From Onthophagus taurus (lineage: Eukaryota; Arthropoda; Insecta; Coleoptera; Scarabaeidae), in NCBI RefSeq assembly GCF_036711975.1, contig NC_091975.1, positions 5,892,501-5,956,500 on the forward strand: a DNA stretch of 64,000 bases. Direction: 5' to 3'. Shown here in pieces: positions 25,301 through 32,055 of the stretch. The notes beneath the pieces were generated by a model. It had not been told where the DNA came from. It made no database searches and worked only from the letters and a program-made list of their open reading frames with translations. Every line of letters begins with the position of its first letter. Position 1 is the first letter of the stretch. The position numbers were made by a program, and so were the translations under genes.

Positions 25301-27925
25301 AATAATCAGTTATGTTGGATGTTGGATTGAGATATTCATCTCGTGGATTCCAAACGATCACCATAAGACCTACACGATTGAGACTAGACTTGACGACATG
25401 TCTAAAAGAAAAGGGATATTGAAAACAGCAGAAATGAAGATACTTCGCAGAATCACCGGTAAAACTCTATATGATAGAGAAAGAAGCGCAGACATAAGAA
25501 CATTAAGTGGAGTGGAAAATATTAAGAACTGGACACATAAACGGAAAAAAGAATGGAATGCACACATAGAAAGAATGGGACAAGATAGACTAGGGATAAA
25601 TCGCCGCTAAGTAAACGAAACCAAGAAAATAAACACAAAATTGAGGCATCATTAACGAAGAACAGGCTTTAAGCCTTGAGTGGAGAAAGAAGACGATTAA
25701 TGAAGGTTGAGGAAAAAATTATCACAAAACAACAATCTTTCTGAGATATTCCTTACTTTTAGGGACTTTGCTGGTTCTAACTCATATCAAATAGAATACC
25801 TTGTTGCCTTAACTTACCAAAAAATGTCATACCAACCATCACATTCAGTTTAGCACAATTACATAAACAATTTTTCATGACTTCACTCATTTCAATCATA
25901 ATTATTTTATATTACATAGTGAAATCCTTGAAAAAATGACGTTAATTGTCAAAAATGACAAAATTGAGATTTGCTTACAAAGATATTGGGTACTCAAAAA
26001 AATGTGTATTAAGAAATGATTTTTGTTTTTTATGTAATGACTTTTATGTAACATTTATTTAAAAAAATTCTTTTAAAAAGTATTGTGTAATTAATGCATA
26101 TTATTCGTGGTTACTCAAGTAAAGATAAGGTGTAAGCTTGTTTATTATTGGCACTTTGAAGGCCATCCAACAACCAAATATGGTATTCTGGTTTTTATAG
26201 AGATTACAATTCGGGGTCGAACACCATATGGCGGTAAAACTCGAGAGGATTTTAAAAAGATGCCCGTCCCTTTTTATAAGTTAAAGTGATTCAGACCGAA
26301 TTGATTTTTATTAAGACGCGTGCCATAATTTAATAAAGGAAGTCACCCATATCTATTGACAATTGAATTCTTTCCATTTATTCATATATAATTTATTTAT
26401 ATCAATTTATATACACTATTTTTTTTAATTCCCATAACTTTCTAACTCCATTTTTTTAATTAGATTGATCTTAATGAACAGATCTCATTGTTAAAAGTGT
26501 GTTGTTTTTAATTGACCCAGAAGGTTATTAAAGCGTGTGGTGTGTTTCGAGGTCTTTCAATAATGTTTTTTTGGGCTTGTTTCTATAAATAGGACCTCCC
26601 GTGTACACAATCTATTTTTGCCTCGACATCTAAACGTACCCGTTTCAGTTGTGTATTCATAATATTGTGGAGTTCATTCCTGATGATGGAGAACTTCATG
26701 AGAGTATCGGAACTAAAGATGGAACTCCCGAAGGCCAACCCTGGATAATCTGCACATCTTCTTCGGATTTTTCTTGCTTCTCTTTCAGCGACTACTTCAG
26801 CTCGTTCTGAGGTACAACGTAGCCTGGATAATTCTTCAAGTTCTGGATCTTCGGATTCTTGGTCACTTTGACTCGATCCTTCAGCAGCCGGACGAAAAAC
26901 CAAAGACATATCGGTTGATTCGTCATCCAAAATTTCGTTAACAATTTTTGGCTCGGATTTATTACGATTACCACCCTTTCGTATTTTAATATCATCGTCT
27001 TCGCAATTAGTTAGATCTATTATATTATCACGTTCGGAGGCACTTTGAATCACAGACGTATCTGTCACTTTGACAGTTGTTGGTTCGGTTTCTAGGTTAT
27101 GTGTGTTTTCTGATATTTTCGAGGGCGTCACGGGATCCAGGGTCAATTTTTTACGGTTACCGTGATTTCTAGGGTGGTGTTGGTGCCCCCTCTTCCTCGT
27201 AGACCCTGACCCTACCCTTTGGGACATTTTCAAACTGGTTGTTTTATTTCTGTATCGGTCATCGCTGCCATTTTGGCGCTGTTCACCGGTGGACGGTTCT
27301 TGCACTACTGAACCGCCTCCGTTCGTTGCGCTGCCGTTGCGTAGCAACTCCCGGAAGTTTTTTTTTAAACGGTAGGCAACCAATTTAACAAAATTTTAAA
27401 TGAAATTTTTTTTAAATTTTGATTTTGATATTCATTTTAAGGTTTATTTTGAAAATTAATTTTGCAATATGACCCGAGGCGTCACGACGCCTTAAGCGTC
27501 GCCATATTTGGCAACGCGGCGGTCCGCGAGTAATCTAAAAATACTCATAGTATGGTTTCGGAGTTCCAGGCGCGTTACATCACCGATCCCAGGAAATAAA
27601 TCGTAATGTTATTTTGGAAAACTTACGTTTTGGAGAGCCTTTTCTTTATCTTCCAGTTTGGTGTTGACTTGCCCAAGCTGTTCTTGAGTTTGATCGAGAT
27701 CATTTTCGATGGTTTGGATCTTCTTCTGCAGAGAACGCGCTTCTTCTTCAGCCTATCATCACATTATTATTCATTAATAAAAATAATTTAAAAAAGTGTT
27801 CATCTCCAAACCTTTTCTGCACGGAGATTGGCATCTTTAGCCAATTGCTCCATATGTTTCGCCCTATCTAAAGCATTGTCCTTTTCAAGCTTCATAGCTT
27901 GCATTTTCTTCTTAATCGCGTCCAT
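10240..27925 (-). CDS. Tm1: Tm1, tropomyosin 1: whole coding span (joined alternative exons)
   Basis: Tropomyosin is a parallel coiled-coil dimer that polymerises head to tail along actin and controls myosin access. Eighteen exons on the minus strand read as tropomyosin or join to it in phase. Constitutive exons are 3 (21127-21260), 6 (16312-16387) and 8 (12089-12158). Alternatives are three start regions, two exons 4, two exons 5, three exons 7 and three terminal exons, plus one possible cassette. All boundaries have GT/AG and matching phase. The muscle path gives 38+42 residues before exon 3 and a total of 284 aa (283 with exon 9b), the family's standard length. The cytoplasmic start gives about 252 aa and the I/C-type start about 400 aa. 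I assigned Tm1 and not Tm2 because, as in Drosophila, this is the gene with cytoplasmic and I/C-type isoforms, and it lies beside a compact Tm2. Confidence 0.95.
10323..10697 (-). other. Tm1 intron / 3' UTR of the 9b isoform
   Basis: AT-rich sequence with no further exon. On the minus strand it follows the 9b stop codon, so it is 3' UTR for that isoform and intron for the 9c isoform. Reverse-complement AATAAA-like hexamers near 10418-10432 are candidate poly(A) signals. Confidence 0.5.
10698..10777 (-). CDS. Tm1: Tm1 terminal exon 9b (ends FVELIL)
   Basis: The 80-nt exon follows acceptor cttacag and has the same phase as 9c. The peptide runs from (D)[10 protein letters not shown] through [12 protein letters not shown] to a TAA. 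The heptad pattern is tropomyosin-like, but the tail ends in LIL and lacks the usual final GY, one residue shorter than 9c. The C-terminal exon sets the overlap junction and troponin T contact in this family, so choice among 9a, 9b and 9c should be tissue-regulated. That is family knowledge, not seen here. Confidence 0.92.
10778..11862 (-). other. Tm1 intron / 3' UTR of the 9a isoform
   Basis: About 1.1 kb of AT-rich sequence between terminal exons 9a and 9b. I see no exon in it. Part of it should serve as 3' UTR for transcripts ending with exon 9a. A G-run (ggaggggg, near 11052) and short poly(A)/poly(T) tracts are the only local features. Confidence 0.5.
11863..11945 (-). CDS. Tm1: Tm1 terminal exon 9a (ends LHDIQNM)
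   Basis: The 83-nt exon has acceptor gttacag and the same phase as 9b and 9c. The peptide runs from (D)[10 protein letters not shown] through [14 protein letters not shown] to a TAG. It is the first of the three 3' ends met by the transcript. Its tail (DIQNM) is unlike both other ends, suggesting a distinct, possibly non-muscle, filament overlap. Confidence 0.91.
12089..12158 (-). CDS. Tm1: Tm1 exon 8 (constitutive)
   Basis: The 70-nt exon has acceptor tatag and donor gtaaaa. It encodes [19 protein letters not shown] (19 residues) followed by DRLE plus one base of the next Asp. This is the highly conserved penultimate segment of insect tropomyosins. It is preceded by the intron that holds the 0.95-kb tandem repeats. 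Confidence 0.96.
12330..15125. repeat. three tandem ~0.94-0.98-kb repeats in a Tm1 intron, with a 15-bp minisatellite
   Basis: Landmarks such as gaggaattgtttaacttaaa (about 12500, 13482, 14420) and gatgaagcacactctaccta (about 12683, 13704, 14642) recur with spacing of about 0.94-0.98 kb. The third unit is truncated near 15125. The ends of units 1 and 2 contain runs of a 15-bp motif, ggaatcgtgagttga, with shorter variants (13320-13480 and 14340-14420). Antisense open frames across the runs are short-repeat artefacts. No transposase or RT is visible. Confidence 0.87.
15126..15609 (-). other. Tm1 intron, no exon seen
   Basis: AT-rich intron between the tandem triplication and exon 7c. Several short CACACG/ACGTG-type words occur (15292-15402), but I assign no function. 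Confidence 0.45.
15610..15672 (-). CDS. Tm1: Tm1 exon 7c, divergent mutually exclusive exon
   Basis: The 63-nt exon has acceptor tacgcag and donor gtaagt. Length and phase are identical to 7a and 7b. It encodes [20 protein letters not shown] plus E. It ends in the LRE/LKE that joins exon 8's AEARAEF, but the first half keeps few of the usual residues (ANQREEEY in 7a) and adds a Cys. Phase, length and splice sites support a real exon. It is the most diverged of the three. Confidence 0.83.
15931..15993 (-). CDS. Tm1: Tm1 exon 7b, mutually exclusive exon
   Basis: The 63-nt exon has acceptor cttcag and donor gtaact. It encodes [20 protein letters not shown] plus E. It fits between exon 6 (SEEK) and exon 8 (AEARAEF) in phase 0. 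It keeps REEEY and the hydrophobic heptad spacing but differs from 7a in the second half (LDCQFKE against LTTRLKE). Confidence 0.89.
16172..16234 (-). CDS. Tm1: Tm1 exon 7a, mutually exclusive exon (canonical)
   Basis: The 63-nt exon has acceptor atttag and donor gtagag. It encodes [20 protein letters not shown] plus E, essentially the standard arthropod tropomyosin text for this segment. It is the nearest of the three exons 7 to exon 6. Confidence 0.94.
16312..16387 (-). CDS. Tm1: Tm1 exon 6 (constitutive)
   Basis: The 76-nt exon has acceptor tttacag and donor gtatga. It completes a Ser codon and then reads [20 protein letters not shown] followed by VSEEK. I found only one exon 6, so this segment should be present in all isoforms. 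Confidence 0.95.
16732..16802 (-). CDS. Tm1: Tm1 exon 5b, mutually exclusive exon
   Basis: The 71-nt exon has acceptor tgtatag and donor gtaggg. It encodes [20 protein letters not shown] then NSD and two bases of Ser. Length and phase match exon 5a, with substitutions at VIMEI and ADNSDS. The pair is a standard tropomyosin mutually exclusive choice. Confidence 0.94.
17198..17268 (-). CDS. Tm1: Tm1 exon 5a, mutually exclusive exon
   Basis: The 71-nt exon has acceptor atacag and donor gtacgt. It encodes [20 protein letters not shown] then AGE and two bases of Ser. [15 protein letters not shown] is the common arthropod muscle version. It lies 395 bp upstream (in transcription) of 5b. Confidence 0.95.
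17269..18925 (-). other. Tm1 intron between exons 4b and 5a, no exon seen
   Basis: About 1.66 kb of AT-rich intron. A short stretch near 18700-18840 has more GC and CpG (gctcgcggcc, ctacgtctcgcctcagcgca), but it shows no open frame joining the neighbours in phase. Confidence 0.5.
18926..19043 (-). CDS. Tm1: Tm1 exon 4b, mutually exclusive exon
   Basis: The 118-nt exon has acceptor ctttag and donor gtgccc. It completes Arg and then reads [39 protein letters not shown]. Same length and phase as 4a. The GTGCCC donor is weaker than the gtac/gtaag donors elsewhere in the gene, consistent with regulated use (inference). Confidence 0.95.
19340..19457 (-). CDS. Tm1: Tm1 exon 4a, mutually exclusive exon
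   Basis: The 118-nt exon has acceptor attcag and donor gtactc. It completes Arg and then reads [39 protein letters not shown]. This is the widely conserved alternative to 4b. Confidence 0.95.
19458..20282 (-). other. Tm1 intron, no exon seen
   Basis: Intron 3 begins here (between exons 3 and 4a on the minus strand). I see no open frame with tropomyosin similarity or suitable splice sites. Confidence 0.45.
20283..20525. repeat. four copies of a GC-rich CTCGGCCGCAAGCGACCTC motif
   Basis: Copies of cctcggccgcaagcgacctc or close variants sit at about 20291, 20351, 20411 and 20498, spaced about 60, 60 and 87 bp in AT-rich intron. The motif includes CGGCCG and GGTCGC-like words. It could be a short tandem repeat or a degraded element end. 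No coding potential is seen. Confidence 0.7.
20526..21126 (-). other. Tm1 intron, no exon seen
   Basis: AT-rich intron immediately downstream (minus strand) of exon 3. Translation past the exon 3 donor quickly runs into AT-rich nonsense, as expected for intron. Confidence 0.45.
21127..21260 (-). CDS. Tm1: Tm1 exon 3 (shared by all starts)
   Basis: The 134-nt exon has acceptor ttctag and donor gtttgt. It reads [44 protein letters not shown] and two bases of Arg. It begins in phase 0, matching the ends of muscle exon 2, the cytoplasmic exon, the I/C-type exon and the 66-nt cassette. This is the junction on which all N-terminal alternatives converge. Confidence 0.96.
21261..21835 (-). other. 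Tm1 intron, no exon seen
   Basis: AT-rich intron between exon 3 and the duplicated block. Nothing recognisable. Confidence 0.45.
21836..23725. repeat. two-copy ~0.94-kb tandem duplication with internal repeats
   Basis: The text starting ctatcgattaacgtttgatt at about 21840 is repeated from about 22775. Shared landmarks include gcgacaggcggcagattgaa (about 22429 and 23386). Inside each copy a roughly 200-bp sub-repeat occurs twice (for example aaaaccgttgattgagcgaa and aaaaccgttgagtgagtgaa), rich in GTTAAC and CGATTAA. Copies differ by small indels only, so the duplication is fairly recent. Confidence 0.88.
23726..24087 (-). other. Tm1 intron, no exon seen
   Basis: AT-rich intron between the duplication and the candidate cassette exon. 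No open frame of note. Confidence 0.45.
24088..24153 (-). CDS. Tm1: candidate Tm1 cassette exon, 22 codons in frame
   Basis: A 66-nt minus-strand segment is bounded by a good acceptor (gatttctttag) and donor (gtaact). It has no stop in phase 0, the phase needed between any N-terminal exon and exon 3. It encodes [20 protein letters not shown] plus EN. The text is Gly/Pro/Lys-rich and not heptadic, so if included it would break the coiled coil just after the isoform-specific head. It is better balanced in codon use and GC than the flanking intron. I do not recognise this segment from canonical tropomyosins. It could be a real cassette or a chance open frame. Confidence 0.6.
24343..24486 (-). 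CDS. Tm1: Tm1 cytoplasmic start exon
   Basis: ATG at 24486 and donor gtaaga at 24342. The 48 residues begin [20 protein letters not shown] and continue [28 protein letters not shown]. This closely resembles the known insect cytoplasmic Tm1 N-terminus. It joins exon 3 in phase 0 to give about 252 aa. A CpG-rich segment lies just upstream and probably holds the promoter. Confidence 0.95.
24487..24720 (-). promoter_or_regulatory. likely promoter and 5' UTR of the cytoplasmic Tm1 transcript
   Basis: A local island of GC and CpG (for example gcgagccggtgtcggctcga, tgcgcttgcgccgaatacga) sits immediately 5' of the cytoplasmic ATG in otherwise AT-rich sequence. I see no TATA box. The position fits a TATA-less housekeeping-type promoter. 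The exact transcription start is not determinable here. Confidence 0.5.
24721..25378 (-). other. Tm1 intron, no exon seen
   Basis: AT-rich intron for the muscle and I/C-type transcripts. No exon found. Confidence 0.45.
25379..25740 (+). pseudogene. LINE 3'-terminal ORF remnant in a Tm1 intron
   Basis: A plus-strand open stretch reads [20 protein letters not shown], then [16 protein letters not shown] and [16 protein letters not shown]. This is the typical far C-terminus of RTE/CR1-type endonuclease-reverse transcriptases. There is no RT core. It ends in stops after about 25610, with further degraded text to about 25740. It is an old fragment antisense to Tm1 and is not a host gene. Confidence 0.72.
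25741..26639 (-). other. Tm1 intron, no exon seen
   Basis: AT-rich intron downstream (minus strand) of the I/C-type exon. Reading through that exon's donor gives only a short extension to a stop near 26583. Confidence 0.5.
26640..27227 (-). CDS. Tm1: Tm1 long alternative start exon (atypical I/C-type tropomyosin head)
   Basis: The first in-frame ATG is at 27227 (context gaaaATG). The frame is open further upstream to about 27383 but without another ATG. The donor is gtacgt, just below 26640. The 196 residues are polar and low-complexity, with a basic patch (residues 9-29), an IIDLT followed by acidic residues (69-80, like a SUMO-interacting motif) and a Ser/Glu-rich middle. The last 35 or so residues are ordered in look: [13 protein letters not shown], then [16 protein letters not shown], then straight into exon 3 in phase 0. 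In Drosophila the Tm1-I/C isoform has such a long head and acts as a kinesin-1 cargo adaptor in oskar mRNA transport. Assigning this exon to that isoform is from position, layout and the conserved tail. Total with exon 3 onwards is about 400 aa. Confidence 0.86.
27228..27560 (-). promoter_or_regulatory. 5' UTR and CpG-rich likely promoter of the I/C-type transcript
   Basis: 27228-27383 is an open but ATG-less continuation of the exon. Just beyond it is a CpG-dense patch (27475-27535: gcgtcacgacgccttaagcg, gcaacgcggcggtccgcgag). The inverted words gcgtcacgacgc lie within it. This fits a separate promoter for the long isoform. No TATA box is seen. Confidence 0.48.
27627..27752 (-). CDS. Tm1: Tm1 muscle exon 2
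   Basis: The 126-nt exon has acceptor tgatag and donor gtaagt. It reads [42 protein letters not shown]. It starts and ends in phase 0. It follows exon 1 and joins exon 3, giving residues 39-80 of the 284-aa muscle protein. Confidence 0.96.
27812..27925 (-). CDS. Tm1: Tm1 muscle exon 1 (start codon)
   Basis: ATG at 27925, donor gtttgg. The 38 residues begin [20 protein letters not shown] and continue [18 protein letters not shown], the standard striated-muscle tropomyosin N-terminus. The 5' UTR in the same exon runs to about 27965, where a cactttgcag acceptor indicates an upstream non-coding exon. Confidence 0.97.
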
Positions 27926-27965
27926 TGTTATTGCTGTTTGGGCCTTTTTGCGATGTAACAAAGAA

Positions 27966-28330
27966 CTGCAAAGTGTTAAAAGAATCCATTAACATTCTTT
28001 GGTACACAAAAAGTAGGTTTAGTGATTCATGAAACATCGTATCTTTTTGAAATGCGTCATTAAAAAAATTTTTGTAACTGAATACGTAAATTTTTGAGTG
28101 ATGACTCGTTTGAGGATAAGTAGGTAAAGGTCATGAACTATGTATTATAAATGTTTTCAATGGATATTTAAATTTGTTAATCATGTGTAACATTTTCAAC
28201 AAAAAAAATGTATCTAATTGCATCGAATTGGTTAAATATTTAAATGTATATAGTTTGAGATAAATTGTTATAGTTTTGTAAACTATTTTTTGTTAGTATC
28301 TTTAAGATAGTTTTTCAAGGAGCAACTTAC
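27966..28330 (-). other. Tm1 5' UTR intron
   Basis: AT-rich intron between the candidate non-coding first exon (donor gtaagt at 28330-28325) and the acceptor at about 27966. Nothing else is seen. Confidence 0.5.
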
Positions 28331-28470
28331 CAAAGAAACGCGCTTACCACTGCGGTTTTAGGGCGACTGAACACTAGGTAAGCTATCAGCTTACGCAGAG
28401 CAGTCCATTCCTGGGTATGCCCCACCAAAACTCTCACGATCCGCCAAGAATAACCACCTAAAAGCAGAGA
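28331..28470 (-). promoter_or_regulatory. candidate Tm1 muscle promoter and non-coding first exon
   Basis: On the minus strand an initiator-like TCAGTC (28370-28365) is followed by about 35 bp ending at a consensus donor (gtaagttgctcc), as expected for a short non-coding exon 1. The surrounding 28340-28460 stretch is less AT-rich than its flanks. There is no TATA box at the expected distance. Start site and exon extent are inferences. Confidence 0.42.
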
Positions 28471-29544
28471 GCTTAAGATCGCGAGTTCCTCAAAATGTTT
28501 TCTTCTTTTAATGAGTTAACCCACAAAATTATTACTTTAAAAAACAATTTCTTAAGTCATAACTAAAGATTTCAACCTTAAAAAGATCAAAATAAAGAAA
28601 GAATCCAGTAACTGGAAATAAATAACTTGTGGGTTATTGGCTCGACCACATATTTGAAGAGTGCGATCACGTACGGTCTTTTGGTTTTTGTGGAACAGGT
28701 TACAAGAACATCGATGAGAATTCGGCGCACTGAATACCAAATACATTTTTTAAAAAATTTCTTATTTATCTTTTAATTATATTACATTGCGCATTAAGTA
28801 CTAAGTCTTGAGATGAATTGATTTCGCAAAAAGCGAAAGTTAACATTGAACTACCGTCGCGGTTCGTTATGGACAGATCCGACCTACTAACCGATATCAA
28901 GAATAACCAAACACCAACGCAACATGATAACAAATTCCCTTTTAACTCACGCATTTTTAGCCCGATCATCTCCGAAATTTTTCTCACAGTTCAAATCGCC
29001 ACCAAAAAGGAATTGGACATAAATTCCGAGCTGTAACGTCGCGAATCCTTTGGATATTTCAAATTGTTTTAGCCAGAACGTTTCTTTGATTCCATAAAAG
29101 GAAAATGAGTGTGGTAACGTTAACATTCAATGAAGGTTATGTGTAACGCATGTGTAATCAAGTACCGTTGAAATTGGGGTGATTAGATAATTTTAAAGAA
29201 ATTTAATTTAATTCGTATTTATATAACGATGACTTTTTTTAATTGTTGCTCCTGAAGATGACACTAATTCCTTGAAATCGGTTACGAATTTTATTTAATT
29301 AATCATTTGTGCAAAATATGATGTCAAATAAGAAATCTTTTTTGTATAGTACAGTATGCAAAAAGAATTTGAACTATATCTTACAGTATATTACACTTAG
29401 TAATTAACTCTAATGTTCATGGAAACGATTCAAAAGCGATTTTATCAAGTTTTTTTGTAGGAATTTTGAAATACGTACCAACATTGGGATTTCAAATCGC
29501 TTCTTGGTCCGTTATGAGGTGCTGCGAATGTGATCCTTGTGACT
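28471..29544. other. Tm1-Tm2 intergenic sequence, left part
   Basis: No gene is recognised. Short open frames at 28766-29036 on both strands overlap each other and resemble nothing known. This is the left part of the head-to-head interval between Tm1 and Tm2 and could contain muscle control elements, which I cannot single out by eye. Confidence 0.45.
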
Positions 29545-29552
29545 CTCTCAAC
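29545..29552. repeat. target-site duplication, left copy (ctctcaac)
   Basis: The 8-bp direct repeat ctctcaac borders the element at 29553-31358 on both sides, the length typical of hAT transposition. Confidence 0.88.
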
Positions 29553-29734
29553 CAGTGATGGGCGCTGGGTAAATACCCGGCGGGTAGGTATTTATAAAAT
29601 GGGTATTTATCTGGGTTTTTCCCCCCGCTCAGGGTAAATACCCAAACAGTACATATAAAAGTGATACAAGTAAAAATATAACTATTCGGACAAAAATGTA
29701 GAGGAACATGATGAAATAGACGTTGGAGACGAGG

Positions 29735-30100
29735 AATTCTTCTTCGTAGGTCTTCATTTCGTATGTGGTTCCTCAGGGTTGCACCCAGCATCGACCTCTT
29801 CATCTTTCTATACGTTACTTTGAGCCTCCTGGTAATAGCCACCGTTAATGTTAAAGTTTCGGAACCATATGTCATAACCAAAGGAGGAAGCAAGCATTGC
29901 TTTTCTTTTCAAATATACAGGAATATCGCTCATAAAGATGTCTCCATGTTTCCTGTAGGCTGCCCATGCGAGTATCATCGTTCTGTTTAGTTCGCTCATT
30001 TGATTATTATCTCTTGATACACGAACCTCATGGCCAAGATATATGGCTGCGATGCGAACCAACTGAGATGAGTACTTTAAGAGCAATAGTGGAAAAGACA
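29735..30100 (-). pseudogene. RTE-type LINE fragment (post-RT region), minus strand
   Basis: Minus-strand text contains IYLGHEVRVSRDNNQMSELN, ILAWAAYRKHGDIFMSDIPV and, in another frame after a frameshift near 29860, MTYGSETLTLT and MKRSMLGATLRNHIRNEDLR. These are the thumb and C-terminal blocks of RTE-clade reverse transcriptases. It continues the RT core at 30864-31226 across an inserted segment. Confidence 0.78.
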
Positions 30101-30860
30101 AGAAGAGATAGAGTTAGAAACAAAATTGTAAGAGAATTTTGTGGAATCGGAGATGTCATGATATTTGCTAGGGGAAAAATAAAAGAAATTAATGAATACT
30201 TCCAAAGAATGGAAGAAATCTGGCTGATTAAGACAACAAGAGAAAAATTCCAGCTCTAATGAAACACGCGTAAAAAACAGGTTACAACCTGAATAAAAGA
30301 AGAAGAATAATAAGATCTTAAACGAACTACTTAATTTTCAAATGGAAATCAACAATCTCATGGATCTTGGATTTGATTTAAGTGCTATATGACTAGAAAA
30401 GAATCAAACAACAAGAATTAATGAAGCACAAAAACTGAATTTAGTTATTAATGTTAGACTTATACTCAATTCAGGACATTCAAAGTTGTTTTTCAAGCAG
30501 TAAAGAAATCTTTTAAAGAAACTTTCCCGAAATATATGTACACTTTAAAGCTAATAACACCAGGAATGTGTATAAATTTGTTAGACAGTTAAGACAAAGG
30601 AACAAAGCGCACACAGCTCTATGCTGAGATGGAACAGGAAAAATAATATATGATAGTGAAATGAATGACATTTGGAAAAATTATTTCCAAAACCTATTAA
30701 GCATAGAAACTGATTTGGAAATAGACAGCAGTCCGTCACACCAACTAAGGTTCAAAACGCAATCACTGCGTCAAAACATGGAAAGGCATCAGAGATTAAT
30801 GCCATACCATCGAAAGTATTCAAGATAGAAGTATTCATTATCACCAATGAGCAATAATGT
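30060..30860 (+). pseudogene. second LINE remnant, plus strand, inserted within the first
   Basis: Plus-strand text near 30080-30120 (TRRDRVRNKIVREFCG) resembles a LINE C-terminus. Near 30590-30700, DGTGKIIYDSEMNDIWKNYF resembles the pre-RT linker of similar elements. The segment separates the YADD core from the following blocks of the minus-strand LINE. It is heavily decayed, and its order and boundaries are approximate. Confidence 0.5.
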
Positions 30861-30863
30861 TAG

Positions 30864-31226
30864 AGCTTAGAACAAGATTTTGGAATTTTGTTGATATTGA
30901 GCCCTACACTTGCACATGCCCCTGTATATGTTCAGCATCAGCTTCATCTCTCCAAGGCTATCAGAAATAAGGACTATATCGTCCGCGTAGCGCAAATTAC
31001 TTAGGTATTGCTATCAATGTTTATTCCTTTTTGGGTCCAATCCAGTTGTTTAAATGCACTCTCCAGGACTGTGATGAACAATTTGGGTTCAACATTATAT
31101 CGCCTTGTCTTATCACACGCCCAATGGGTATTCGGTCAGTACTTTCATGCAATTTTTAGCATTCTTGCAAATGTTATAAATAAGTTTGGTGTATCGATAA
31201 TGGACTCTGCATTCTTGAAGTACTAG
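30864..31226 (-). pseudogene. RTE-type LINE RT core fragment, minus strand
   Basis: Reading the minus strand gives IPIGRVIRQGDIMLNPKLFI, TVLESAFKQLDWTQKGINID and then, in another frame, LRYADDIVLISDSLGEMKLM. These are the RQGD and YADD blocks of an RTE-clade reverse transcriptase. Stops and a frameshift make it non-functional. Confidence 0.8.
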
Positions 31227-31358
31227 CAAAACTGCCATCAACTCAATTTAAATCAAATTTTATAAATACCTCTAAATACCCATCTTGGGTAAATACCCCA
31301 GGTATATATCCAGGGAATTTTCCTTTGAAAATAAATACCCAGGTATTTAACAACACTG

Positions 31359-31366
31359 CTCTCAAC
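31359..31366. repeat. target-site duplication, right copy (ctctcaac)
   Basis: The second copy of ctctcaac, directly abutting the element's right end. Confidence 0.88.
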
Positions 31367-31935
31367 GTAAACACTAGGATTAGATGCACAGGAAAGTGTG
31401 AACGCATTTCCCAAGCTTCTAGAGGATGAAAATGGGGATAAAATCCAAGCTGCAGGTTATATTTCTCATTCGAAGCCCATATCAGGAGCTCAAAGCAACA
31501 CCGAATCTATTTGATTATTAGCTGGATTTCTTAGAAAGCTCTGTATTCTTGAATCATCATCATCATCGAGAAGGCGGACCAGAAAACATACTGAAAATTA
31601 TCTCTTACTATGATAAGGAAATCTCCTCCATTAATCTTTACAGACATCGAATGAGTTTCAATCATTGCAGAAAATGTAACAATCAGAGAATAAAAATTCT
31701 GCGTTGTTTTTTACTTCCCTCTGCCTTAATTTCAAATCCAGCATTTTTCGATGATAAATTTAATGATCAAGACTTAGATAGCCTGATGAACATCAAGTTC
31801 ATTTAAAATTAACTATTTCCAGAATTAGATTTACCATTTTGTCTTTCTTAATTAACAATGTATTTAATGATCCAGATTTGAATACATTTTGGGTACTGTT
31901 GTACACACTATGTCCGATTCTATTTGTGTACCATG
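31367..31935. other. Tm1-Tm2 intergenic sequence, right part
   Basis: No recognised gene. An 85-codon open frame beginning HHHHREGGPEN (31558 onward) has no family resemblance and no splice-linked continuation. Confidence 0.45.
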
Positions 31936-32055
31936 AAGAGTAGGGCGTAGGGGAATGACGGGATAGTAGGGAGGAGGCGGCGTCGTCCTCAGGCGTTGCG
32001 ACGCCCGCAGACCCAGGATCTAGCAGCTTCTGAACAACTCCAGGCGCAGGTAGGT
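31936..32055 (+). promoter_or_regulatory. candidate upstream promoter and non-coding exon of Tm2
   Basis: A GC/CpG-rich stretch (ggaggcggcgtcgtcctcag, gcgttgcgacgcccgcagac) ends at a consensus donor (gcgcag|gtaggt, about 32048-32053). It lies on the Tm2 side of the hAT-like element and fits a non-coding first exon that would splice to the 5' UTR at about 32882. Confidence 0.42.

Larger units (their letters stand above)
29553..31358. mobile_element. hAT-like non-autonomous DNA element with nested LINE debris
   Basis: The element starts CAGTGATGGGCGCTGGGTAA and its other end, read inward, starts CAGTGTTGTTAAATACCTGG. These are imperfect terminal inverted repeats with the CAGTG ends common in hAT elements. 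It is flanked by a perfect 8-bp duplication. Both ends are rich in the palindromic gggtaaataccc word. No transposase is seen. The interior instead holds pieces of RTE-type LINEs in both orientations, so LINEs inserted into the element, or the element captured them before moving. Confidence 0.85.

Noticed and set aside
29492..29893. A host gene with MTYGSETLTLT text
   Set aside because: The text is the C-terminal part of an RTE-type LINE, frameshifted and inside a transposon.
31549..31806. 85-codon plus-strand frame with HHHHREGGPEN
   Set aside because: No ATG in good context, no family resemblance, no splice-linked neighbours. The His run comes from an atc/cat microsatellite.
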